Shown here: in pieces, positions 57,501 through 64,000 of the stretch | Layout of the letters: every line of letters starts with the position of its first letter | Numbering within the stretch: position 1 is the first letter of the stretch | Source: Echinarachnius parma | Lineage: Eukaryota; Echinodermata; Echinoidea; Clypeasteroida; Echinarachniidae | Reading direction: 5' to 3' | Assembly: GCA_037951105.1 (NCBI GenBank) | Contig: JBAMJV010007392.1 | Span: 1-64,000, forward strand | DNA: 64,000 nucleotides | Notes under the pieces: generated by a model | Seen by the model: only the letters and a program-made list of their open reading frames with translations | Databases searched by the model: none | Told to the model about the DNA's origin: nothing | Position numbers and translations under genes: made by a program

Positions 57501-59714
57501 TAATATTCTTATTGAGATTGAGACATGATCTTTTTTGTGTTCATGTTTTAAATGGCTAAAAAACAAACAAAACATATGTGCAATATTATCAAAACATAGC
57601 ATAAGTTATCGCATATTTGTTTTCCAACAGACAAAACAAAATACTTGTAAATACAACCTCTCTCTACTTACTACACAATTGAAAATAATAATTCTACTAA
57701 ATTTTGATTATGCATATATCCCCAGAAGAATTCAAAGCTTAAAAAGGCAAATGAAGAGTCATAATCTTACAAGAATATCAGAAGTTTAGATTGCTTGATT
57801 GGGGCAACTTTATATTCAATCTGACACTGACAGAATGAGAAATTGAGAGGAAATGATTTCATTATATTGTACCAACCAGAACAAACCATTATCCAAACAT
57901 GTAAACATGTGTACCCCTAGGTAAGAGAGACCATTAACATAGGGCAGTGATAGCTCAGTTGATAAAGTGCCAGGGCAGGAATCTAAGTATTTAACACATG
58001 ATTCTGTAATTATTAACTAGGGTTAAAGATGAATTCCAGTTTTGGGAAAGAAGCCGAATACATCGAATACACCTATTGAAATAGGTCTTGTGTGATAAAA
58101 TCGGAACCTAAGCATCGTTAAATACAGAAATATCGGAAGAAATCCAATATCCGCCTGTGAAATTTATAAATCCACCGCCAGTTCGGACCTGTCCACGCCG
58201 CTAGCGCTGGGGGAGATATCGACAAGCTGGGGACAAGCCCGTAAAAACAAACACCTCGTGTACTCGCACGTGGTCATTGTACGTAGCGTATGGGCGATTC
58301 CGGAGTTGGCGATCTCTATCTGCAGCAGATCAAGTTATAATTTTGCAAATATATCAATTAGTAGGCGGTTTCTTGGCCAAATTTGGATAATCCTATATTA
58401 GTACAATTATATTCTTTCACATTATTGGTAATAAGAGCTTCCATTTCATTTTTTTGAGAGGGGGGCGTTTCCAAAACTGGCCTTTACCTTTAACTTAGTA
58501 GGTACATGTACCTACGGCTAACCCAGCTAACACTAAAAAGGACGAGGACAAAATTGCTTGTTTTTCACAGAACTGTATGACTACTTACATGCTAAATTTA
58601 TTTCAGGTCATACTATGACCTGAAATAAATTTAGCATGTAACTATTAAAGCTGGACGTTATTGGTTTGAATCTCCCTGAAGCAAACTTTTATTTTAAATC
58701 TTAGAGGACTTACCGATTGGAAGCCCAAGGACATGGTCTTTGGTTGGAAGAGCAAAGCGGAAGCGTCTTAGAGGACTTACCGATTGGAAGCCCAAGGACA
58801 TGGCCTTTGGTTGGAAGAGCAAAGCGGAAGCGTCTTAGAGGACTACCGATTGGAAGCCCAAGGACATGGTCTTTGGTTGGAAGAGCAAAGCGGAAGTGTC
58901 TTAGAGGACTACCGATTGGAAGCCCAAGGACATGGCCTTTGGTTGGAAGAGCAAAGCGGAAGCGTCTTAGAGGAATTACCGATTGGAAGCGCAAGGACAT
59001 GGTCTTTGGTTGGAAGAGCAAAGTCTTAGAGGACTTACCTATTGGAAGCCCGAGGACATGGTCTTTGGTTGGAAGAGCAAAGCGGAAGTGTCTCAGAGGA
59101 CTTACCGATTGGAAGCCCAAGGACATGGTCTTTGGTTTGAAGAGCAAAGCAGAAGTGTCTTAGAGGACATACCTATTGGAAGCCCAAGGACGTGGTCTTT
59201 GGTTAGAAAAGCAAAGCGGAAGCGTCTTATTGGACTTAGCGATTAGAAGCCCAAGGACGTGGTCTTTGGTTGGAAGAGCAAAGCGGAAGTGTCTCAGAGG
59301 ACTTACCTATTGGAAGCCCAAGGACTTGGTCTTTGGTCGGAAGAACAAAGCGGAAGTGTCTTAGAGGTCTTACCTATTGGAAGCCCAAGGACGTGGTCTT
59401 TGGTTGGAAAAGCAAAGCGGAAGCGTCTTAGTGGACTTACCTATTGGAAGCCCAAGGACGTGGTCTTTGGTTGGAAGAGCAAAGCGGAAGTGTCTCGGAG
59501 GACTTACCTATTGGAAGCCCAAGGACTTGGTCTTTGGTCGGAAGAACAAAGCGGAAGTGTCTTAGAGGACTTACCTATTGGAAGCCCAAGGACGTGGTCT
59601 TTGGTTGGAAAAGCAAAGCGGAAGCGTCTTAGTGGACTTACCTATTGGAAGCCCAAGGACGTGGTCTTTGGTTGGAAGAGCAAAGCGGAAGCGTCTGGTG
59701 TCATGGCTGATCTC
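48519..59714 (-). CDS. CYB5R: NADH-cytochrome b5 reductase gene, span of seven exons
   Basis: Exons in transcript order are 59642-59714, 57292-57398, 55737-55866, 54540-54623, 51895-51980, 50818-50917 and 48519-48691. Together they give 753 coding bases (250 residues and stop), all joined in compatible phases. The enzyme passes electrons from NADH through FAD to cytochrome b5, usually at the ER or outer mitochondrial membrane. Motifs are RPYTPVSS (FAD), GGTGITPM (nucleotide) and CGPPPM (NADH). Family members have about 300 residues, so roughly 50 N-terminal residues, including the membrane anchor, come from exons not seen here. CYB5R1, 2 and 3 cannot be told apart from this part. Confidence 0.93.
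48771..48990 (-). pseudogene. Two partial copies of the CYB5R last-exon acceptor side
   Basis: GCATGTTGTCCCTCAACATA, TCTTCGTTGACAAAACC and, in the first, ACTCCCAACCTGAATTGAAC occur at about 48,780-48,860 and 48,920-48,990. They match the first half of the exon at 48,519-48,691 plus its upstream intron. Both retain an acceptor-like sequence (TTCAATTCAG, CATTCAG) but lack the second half of the exon. Confidence 0.8.
49034..50211. mobile_element. Element with seven-unit minisatellite rich in TGACCTTTGACC
   Basis: The ends TTATGCCTCCGC (near 49,034) and GCGGAGGCATAA (near 50,200) are inverses. Between them about seven units of roughly 140-152 bp repeat GATCATTGGCACCCCAAGAT, ACATACATGAACCAAGTTTG, CGGTTCTTGAAATAACGCGA and TGACCTTTGACCTCATGACC. 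Open frames in it are chance products of the repetition. A related unit sits inside the element at 52,814-54,502 (about 53,935-54,110). Confidence 0.75.
50553..50807. mobile_element. MITE next to a CYB5R splice donor
   Basis: ATATATGTGACCGGCCATAG at the left and CTATAGCCGGTCACATAT at the right are inverted ends, followed inward by CGAAACCCGGCACTTGT and its inverse. Its right end lies about 10 bp from the donor of the exon at 50,818-50,917. Confidence 0.8.
50818..50917 (-). CDS. CYB5R: CYB5R exon (NADH-binding lobe)
   Basis: The acceptor AATGTTACAG precedes ACGGAGAAAG (phase 0). It reads [20 protein letters not shown] and [14 protein letters not shown]; the donor is GAAG/GTCAGT (phase 1). The block TEKDILLR...LWYTLDRP is characteristic of the family. 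Confidence 0.95.
51400..51835. repeat. G/C-run repeat with CATCGTCCACGAGC-type units
   Basis: G and C runs (51,419-51,432; 51,522-51,556; 51,667-51,680) alternate with TTGGGCTGCCAAGTGAAAAT and GATGCTCCGCATCGTCATTG words, which also occur at 1540-1660. These are tandem pieces of one repeat family. Confidence 0.65.
51895..51980 (-). CDS. CYB5R: CYB5R exon (nucleotide-binding loop)
   Basis: The acceptor TTTGTGCAG precedes GAATCACCCC; with the preceding G it reads [20 protein letters not shown] and NLWLLFANQ, then donor CCAG/GTAAG (phase 0). Together with the previous exon it forms GGTGITPM. Confidence 0.95.
52060..52120 (+). mobile_element. SINE fragment with decayed B box
   Basis: TCTTTCAATACGAGGGTCCT and ACACGTGCC match the part of the SRCR-intron SINE around its B box, with GGTTTAATGCC in place of GGTTCGAATCC. 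Confidence 0.5.
52139..52264. mobile_element. Short inverted-repeat MITE
   Basis: CTGGGGGCCAATTGTTGTAA and TTATGAAACGGGGCCCAGG, with inner GTAAGTGTCC and ACACTTAC, form an inverted pair. Text of the same type, GGGCCCTGTTGCAGAAAGAT, lies at 3526. Confidence 0.55.
52440..52720. repeat. MITE-like repeat, inverted copy of 47,460-47,690
   Basis: It starts AAAGGGATCTAGTAACTTTG and is the reverse complement of 47,460-47,690 over most of its length. The similarity continues to TTATCTTTTTAACGAAAGGG. Confidence 0.75.
52814..54502. mobile_element. Non-autonomous DNA transposon E2 with reiterated AACGCCGTGAC motif
   Basis: It has 18-bp inverted ends GGGCAATTCCAAGCAAAC and a 4-bp duplication TTAG (52,810-52,813 and 54,503-54,506). 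The motif AACGCCGTGAC occurs at 52,829, 53,009 (last base changed), 53,206 and 53,220, and inverted at 54,265. AGCTTT-N4-TGATACCAAAT at 54,420-54,440 ends 62 bp from the right end. It has no coding capacity. It lies in a CYB5R intron, with its right end 37 bp from the donor of the exon at 54,540. Confidence 0.9.
54540..54623 (-). CDS. CYB5R: CYB5R exon
   Basis: The acceptor AAAATGTGCAG precedes GTACATTCAGC (phase 1). It reads [20 protein letters not shown] and IGMIAGGTG, ending ACGG/GTCAGT (phase 1). The segment [12 protein letters not shown] is the start of the nucleotide-binding lobe. Confidence 0.94.
54935..55000 (+). mobile_element. SINE tail remnant
   Basis: GTATTAAGCGCTATATAAAT followed by an ATT-rich repeat, the same tail type as at 5400 and 17,925. 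Confidence 0.55.
55339..55721. mobile_element. PIF/Harbinger-type MITE with many TGCGTCA words
   Basis: Ends TGCAGGTGTCATTTGTATGA and TCATACAAATGACACCTGCA are inverses continuing through CACCTCTTGACCCCCGGGAA. TTA is duplicated (55,336-55,338 and 55,722-55,724). The inside is dominated by TGCGTCA/TGACGCA and related AGTCACT and CGTCAAT words. Its right end is 15 bp from the donor of the exon at 55,737. Confidence 0.88.
55737..55866 (-). CDS. CYB5R: CYB5R exon (FAD lobe end)
   Basis: The acceptor CCTTTGCAG precedes GTGTACTTC (phase 0). It reads [40 protein letters not shown] and DGRG; donor AGAG/GTAAGA (phase 1). VYFK...HPKFP.GGKMSQ and RGPSGLL are family signatures. Confidence 0.95.
56009..56624 (-). 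pseudogene. Four partial copies of the CYB5R 55,737-55,866 exon start
   Basis: Copies at about 56,009-56,058, 56,188-56,238, 56,379-56,429 and 56,581-56,624 correspond to the acceptor and first 16 or so codons of the exon, with the intron part repeated as well. Several keep CCTTTGCAG-type acceptors. The coding parts carry changes (one reads a stop just after the acceptor), and none has the donor half. The first three units are about 185 bp apart. Confidence 0.8.
56625..57291. other. CYB5R intron, no further feature seen
   Basis: A segment at about 56,910-57,270 repeats GGGGC and GGGGGCT-TATTT words in both directions and may be an old element. No exon was found. Confidence 0.4.
57292..57398 (-). 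CDS. CYB5R: CYB5R exon with FAD-binding RPYTPVSS
   Basis: The acceptor CATTCCTTCAG precedes GTCAGCATATC (phase 1). It reads [20 protein letters not shown] and [16 protein letters not shown]; donor TAAG/GTACAG (phase 0). R-x-Y-T-x-x-S is the flavin-binding motif of the ferredoxin-reductase fold. Confidence 0.96.
57941..57990 (+). mobile_element. tRNA-like SINE head fragment
   Basis: TGATAGCTCAGTTGATAAAG resembles the D-arm and A box of a tRNA. No B box follows at the expected distance, so it is a SINE fragment and not a tRNA gene. Confidence 0.45.
58030..58250. repeat. Repeat related to 10,970-11,210
   Basis: Shared order of words: TTGTGTGATAAAATC-type, GCATCGTTAAAT, AGAAATAT, GCCGCTAGCG, ATCGACAAGC. 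The boundaries are unclear. Confidence 0.45.
58585..58641. repeat. Perfect 57-bp palindrome
   Basis: Arms of 27 bp, TTACATGCTAAATTT then ATTTCAGGTCAT and their exact inverse, are separated by 3 bp (ACT). Confidence 0.9.
58695..59714 (-). repeat. Tandem array of a CYB5R exon-donor junction (about 15 units)
   Basis: Units of 67 bp (a few of 66 or shorter) repeat the last 50-odd coding bases of the exon at 59,642-59,714, its splice donor and about 11 intron bases. On the minus strand a unit reads AGACGCTTCCGCTTTGCTCT, TCCAACCAAAGACCATGTCC, TTGGGCTTCCAATAG and GTAAGTCCTCTA. Because 67 is not a multiple of three, adjacent units are in different frames. About ten units keep a GTAAGT-type donor; others have GTAGTC, GTATGT or a lost site. 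Only the first unit has the acceptor and exon start. Confidence 0.92.
59642..59714 (-). CDS. CYB5R: CYB5R exon, first one visible in the window
   Basis: The acceptor GTTTGTCCTACAG precedes GAGATCAGCC (phase 0). It reads [20 protein letters not shown] and GLPIG; donor ATAG/GTAAGT (phase 1). [13 protein letters not shown] and HVLGLP(I/V)GQH are strong family signatures. Upstream exons for about 50 residues are not seen in 59,715-64,000. Confidence 0.94.
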
Positions 59715-59754
59715 CTGTAGGACAAACAACAACAACCACAATAAAAGAAAACGT

Positions 59755-60200
59755 ATTAAAGGGGAACTCCACCCCAGAAATTGTATGCTTGCTATGAATG
59801 ATACGAATCCTGAGCAAAAATCTGAGCAAAAACGGTAGAGCAACAAAAAAGTTGTTATCGATCATGAAATAATTTGCGAGCTGCTGTCATTGTGATTGGG
59901 TATTTGCGGCCTTTCATGGAAGTGAGTCCTCTACGTGCTTAGCAATTACCGGGGGGCTTCTCATCGATCGACTGTCTATAGTTTTGGCACCCGCGCGCCC
60001 TTTTCTCCCATCCCAAGGCAGATTATGCACCACATTCACCCCTGAAAGTCGACCAACTAATTCCTTATTGCGCGCAGTACGCGCACGCTGCAAGTGTATG
60101 GCGCGGCTTGGCCTGGAGAGAAGCCCCCACAGAAACCCCCCAGTTACAGCGCCATCAACGGCGTCATGTATACAAATCACTGAAACCGAATACGTCTATA
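59755..60200. repeat. GC-rich repeat between CYB5R and E2b
   Basis: It starts TTAAAGGGGAACTCCACCCC, a transposon-end-like sequence, and contains a GC-rich core with GCGCGCAGTACGCGCACGC. Open frames on both strands show no known domain. Confidence 0.4.
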
Positions 60201-60203
60201 CAT

Positions 60204-62957
60204 GGGCAATTCCAAGCAAACGCCGTGACGGTCAGAGGGTGTTTCTCACAATGAAAGTCCAAATAACTCATAAAATCTAAATATCTAGAACCAACTTTTG
60301 ATATGCATCTGTTACCACTATCCTACCAATAATTTACAATAGGAAAGAAAACCAAAATTCCCAATAAATTATGAATTATGAATATCAATATCTGCCGTAA
60401 CACCGTGACGGCAAAAAGACATGGGTTTCTTACATGCTAAGAAACTAAGTAAACTCTGTGAACTACCTGAACATTTTGCACTTTTGTCACATTGATTCTT
60501 TGTACTAGACATCAATCTAGAACATCCAAATAAAAATGTAGAAAAAATCCAATGCTCATAGTAAATATGATATCATAAATGTATCTATGCACTGTAACGC
60601 CGTGACTGTAACGCCGTGACCTCTGAATTTTTATAATTTTAATGTAGTGATCCAGAATCAATAAAGAACTAGATGAATGGGTGATATAACCAAGATGCTA
60701 TTAAATGATCATCCGCATGACACAAATTTGCAGCACAGCGCCCTCTATTGATCAAAAAATCTTTTAGGACATAATTGAAATTCTTATCTATTTCAGAAGT
60801 TAGTTAATGGAACCATCAAATATTAAAACCAAAATACATACTTAAATGTAACAATGAAATATGAGACCTTTGACATCTGACCTTTGATCTTGTTTCTCAA
60901 AATAACATACAAATGTTTAATTTTTGGTCTGCACAGTGCATATTTGCAAGTGATTTGTTTCATGTAGGGCAGGTCCAAGCTATTTGACTTGTGACGTACG
61001 GGACATTCACAGCTTTCAATTGAATATTATTCAAAGGAAGGAGCTATGATCTGGAATCTTTTTGGTGCTTTGGAAAGCTACTTGTAGTCCCTTCCTAAAA
61101 TTCAAAAAAAAATATTCAAAACGCTCGTTAAAATTTAATTATGCTAATAAATATGCAGCGTGACGTACGGGACCAGAGAAATTATGACTTTAACAAAAAA
61201 ATGTGTATTATGAAAACTCTCTGAATCTACATGGCAGATAACAACTTATTCCTGATATATGCATTTAGTAACCATTAATATACGCACTGCAAAAAAAAAA
61301 AAAAAAATATGACCTTTTATCCCATGATAATTAATGAAAGAAAATAGGTATGCGCGTGACGTACGGGACATGTGACGTACGGGACATTTTTCCCTCATGT
61401 TTTATTTGTCATTTTCCTGCTTTTATTTTTTAATCTTTGGGTCCATTTTGCAATATATTTGTTCTTATTGTATTTATTCAATATTGTGATGATTTAAAAC
61501 TCAAAAACAGCTTCCGCAAAACATTATAATAAGACTTTAACAAATTGAAGCTCTGAAATCCGATAATTTGCATTAATTATGCTAATAACTAATTAAGAAT
61601 TAATATTTTATTTGGCTTCAAAAGATGTGGGATACATCTATCTGATGTAAATTACTTTCAATATTGACAAAAAAAATTTGAATATGAGAAAATTAAACAG
61701 AATCATCATAAATTTGGCAACTTACATGAAATCCTACACATGGGACTATTTAGAAGAAAAACTAAAAATATTTTGTGCCTTTTTAGCACTTTCTTGCAGT
61801 TTTTGAACCTGTTTAAGGAAGATCTCGGTGTACTGAACCAATGTAATACTATATTTCCTTCATTGACATGCAGTTTCCCTACTCAAATTGACTGTCTAGT
61901 ATTTTAGATAATTATTTAAAGGTAATTATGAGGTATTTCAAATTTCCCCCTCCAGACACATTTTCATCAGTATGTAGCTATAACGCGAAGTACGATGTGG
62001 TAATTATGTAATTACTTTTAGAGGTAACTCCTAAAGGTAAGACCTATTTATTCTGAAATTTTTAAGACTATCTAAGCAAGAATTATTATGATAATCAGTG
62101 GTAAAACACAAAACAAATAATTTTCACCTGGCTTGCCATTGCTTTAACACTGAAAATGTCCCGTACGTCACACTTTTGTCCCGTACGTCACATGTCTTAA
62201 TTAGCTAATAAAATCAAAACGAAAAATGCTGTTTTCATAAAACTTAGCTAGCCAGTCAAGAGTATGATAAATTAGAACTTCACAAAATATGAAAGAAAAA
62301 AATTAAGTGTTTCATACTGAAATATTTTAAAAAGGTGTTCATTTTTGTGACGTACGGGACATTGCAGTTTGGACACGCCCTAAATAGCAATAATTAATTT
62401 TGACACTTGAAAATTTGGTCAACTATTGCTAGTGATTAGTTTTACTAGTCCCCATATATGAAATTAAAGCTTGATTGATAAAATTTAAAAAAAAAATAGA
62501 AATACAATGTCCCGTACGTCACGCTAATATTTGAAATATGCAAATTAGATGCTCACTACTCGTTAAATATGCATATTATGCAAATTTCTGTACTAAAAAT
62601 CTAAACTTCAGACTTTTAGCTTTGAAATGATACCAAATTTGTAAAGCTAAAATGAAGATGAATTTTCACCATCAAGGGGGACATTAGCTTGGACCTGCCC
62701 TGTAACAAGATTTCAGAGTTAGTAAATGTTCGTTTTTGAATTGGTAATTATCCGAGTGACCTTTGACCTGTGCCCCAAACAGTTTCAGAAAATTGTCTTT
62801 TACCTACTACAGTACTCTTTCTAACATTGATTCTGGAACTTAATTGTGAGAACAAAAAACAACAACAATATTTTGACCTGTTGACCTGTGACCTCCGATG
62901 ATCCCATTCCCTAATCAGGTCATATACTTCACTGGACGCATACCAGTATTATTATCA
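60204..62957. mobile_element. Second copy of E2, interrupted by E3 and lacking its right end
   Basis: It is nearly identical to 52,814-53,868, with the motif at 60,219, 60,399, 60,596 and 60,610 at the same offsets. Element 60,967-62,700 is inserted in it. Similarity to the first copy stops after ATTATTATCA at 62,957, so the last 634 bp are missing or moved by a further insertion. Confidence 0.88.
60967..62700. mobile_element. Non-autonomous DNA transposon E3 with reiterated GTGACGTACGGGAC motif
   Basis: It has 16-bp inverted ends GGGCAGGTCCAAGCTA and a 4-bp duplication TGTA (60,963-60,966 and 62,701-62,704). The other E2 copy has the empty site TTCATGTAACATG at 53,611-53,623. The 14-mer GTGACGTACGGGAC occurs at 60,991, 61,160, 61,356, 61,372 and 62,347, and inverted at 62,158, 62,178 and 62,509. 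AGCTTT-N4-TGATACCAAAT at 62,618-62,638 ends 62 bp from the right end. It has no coding capacity. Confidence 0.93.
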
Positions 62958-63226
62958 CTAGCAAATTACCCGTCACCAGATCTTTGAGTGAGATATGTTG
63001 AATGTTGTATTTGTGTAACTCTTTATTTTTTGTATATGTCCGAGTGTAAAAAAACATAAAAGTAATGGATCCTTTGTTTATATGGTTATAATAAATTAAG
63101 ATGGACAAAATTATTGTTAGTTAAATAAGTTATAATAACAATTTGGTTAGCATTTCGTCAAGTTCAGCACCAGTCACTAAACATACGTACAGTATACAGT
63201 ATACAGATTCATAATAACAATGGGGG

Positions 63227-63620
63227 GTTTCGAAACCGAGACCAAGTACTTTCGTATTTTCAAAGATTAAAAAAACCCTCTCAGTGGGGGTTGGGGGGGG
63301 GGGGGGGGGGGCGGTGTCGGTAAATTTTTTTTCGAAACCGAGACCAGGTACTTTCAAAATTTTCGAGACCGAGACCAGAGATCTTCAAAAATTGTGTGGG
63401 CCGTCAAACTTGAAAACCCCTCTCAGCGAAGCCAAGACCAAGTACTTTTAAATTTTTCGAGCAAGCGACCGGAGATCTTCAAAAATTGTGTGGGCCGAGA
63501 CCAGGTTTTAGTCGGTCGAGACCAGGTTTTAGACGGTCGAGACCGCTTAAAAGTAGTCTCGAGACCGGCTAAAATTTTAAAAAGGGGGGGTTCAAACCCT
63601 CTAAATCCCCCCCTGGGTAC
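63227..63620. repeat. Repeat built of CGAGACCAGG/CGAGACCAAG words
   Basis: GAGACCAAGTACTTT, CGAGACCGAGACCAG, GATCTTCAAAAATTGTGTGG and GTCGAGACCAGGTTTTAG recur with small changes around a G run at about 63,295-63,311. Similar text is found at 685-760 and 14,480-14,600, so this is a dispersed family. Confidence 0.6.
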
Positions 63621-63626
63621 GCCTAT

Positions 63627-63685
63627 GGTAGTAGTAGTAGTAATAGAAGTAGTAGTAGTATTATTAGTAGTAGTATTGTAGGTAG
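63627..63685. repeat. (TAG)n microsatellite between two facing transposon ends
   Basis: GGGTACGCCTATGG on the left and CATAGGCGTACCAGGGG on the right are inverted ends that face each other across the (TAG)n tract, followed by G and C runs at 63,700-63,742. Confidence 0.7.
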
Positions 63686-64000
63686 TCATAGGCGTACCAG
63701 GGGGGGGGGGGGGGGGGTTCGAACCTACCCCCCCCCCCCCCCTTTGACCAAAAAATGAGTCTTGGTCTCGGCCTTGACAATTTGGGAGTGGACCTGGTCT
63801 CAGTCTCGAAAATGTCGAAACATTCATCGATCTAGGCTTCGAAAATTTTGTACGACTATTTTCAGAAAATCTTGTACGAATCCTGTACGAATTGGCAAGG
63901 AAAAATAACCCTAATTCTTGCACAAGTAGGCTACAGCTTTTTATAAAAGGTACTTGAATACAAAAATAAATACTTATGTACTTCGAATAGACATTTACAA

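Noticed and set aside
57941..57990. Possible tRNA gene
   Set aside because: Only a D-arm/A-box-like piece exists; the anticodon and T arms with the B box are missing.
58710..59720. Open frames of repeated [19 protein letters not shown] type on the plus strand
   Set aside because: They are antisense readings of the 67-bp CYB5R exon-donor array.
59914..60280. Overlapping open frames on both strands near the CYB5R 5' side
   Set aside because: They lie in a GC-rich repeat and run into the end of transposon E2b; no CYB5R N-terminal sequence is present.

Overview
This is eukaryotic, repeat-rich genomic DNA with intron-split genes. The most likely source is a marine invertebrate deuterostome (echinoderm, hemichordate or lancelet type). 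That is inferred from an intron-separated array of SRCR exons, a Tx1/L1-like LINE, tRNA-derived SINEs and many classes of MITE; no species is identified. Both recognisable host genes lie on the minus strand.

Layout. (1) 1-14,450 has no supported gene. It holds nested DNA transposons (a motif-bearing element at 162-4303 split by an 8-bp-TSD hAT-like element), a second hAT-like element, TTAA-type MITE relatives, SINE remnants and a (CA)n tract. (2) 14,700-26,604 holds eight SRCR exons, all in the same symmetric intron phase (1-1). Five encode the same protein sequence, and the last exon carries a 1-bp frameshift. Each intron carries a tRNA-derived SINE, and three carry a TTAA-flanked MITE whose empty site survives in sister introns. 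(3) 29,305-34,423 is a 5'-truncated LINE on the plus strand with zinc-knuckle ORF1 and endonuclease/reverse-transcriptase ORF2, split by a frameshift at an A-run. (4) 38,466-39,454 holds two small minus-strand exons, a signal-peptide exon and a cysteine-containing exon. Both end in the phase that fits the SRCR exons, so they may be the 5' end of the same secreted protein. A CpG-rich, promoter-like region lies just upstream at about 40.5-41.6 kb. (5) 41.6-47.2 kb is a run of MITEs with clear target duplications. (6) 48,519-59,714 holds seven exons of an NADH-cytochrome b5 reductase (CYB5R1/2/3 type) with all intron phases compatible; the N-terminal exon is not seen. (7) 59.8-64 kb is again transposons.

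The strongest unusual signals are these. First, three related non-coding transposons (162-4303, 52,814-54,502 and 60,967-62,700) share end sequence, 4-bp target duplications and a block exactly 62 bp from the right end. Each carries its own private 11-14-bp motif, reiterated at nearly identical offsets (about +12-24, +191-195, +388-392 and +402-406). The positions are conserved while the motif sequence changes. Second, the CYB5R gene has tandem arrays of partial exon copies at several exon edges, including about 15 copies of a 67-bp unit spanning a coding exon end and its splice donor. Third, three of its splice donors have a transposon end within about 10-40 bp.
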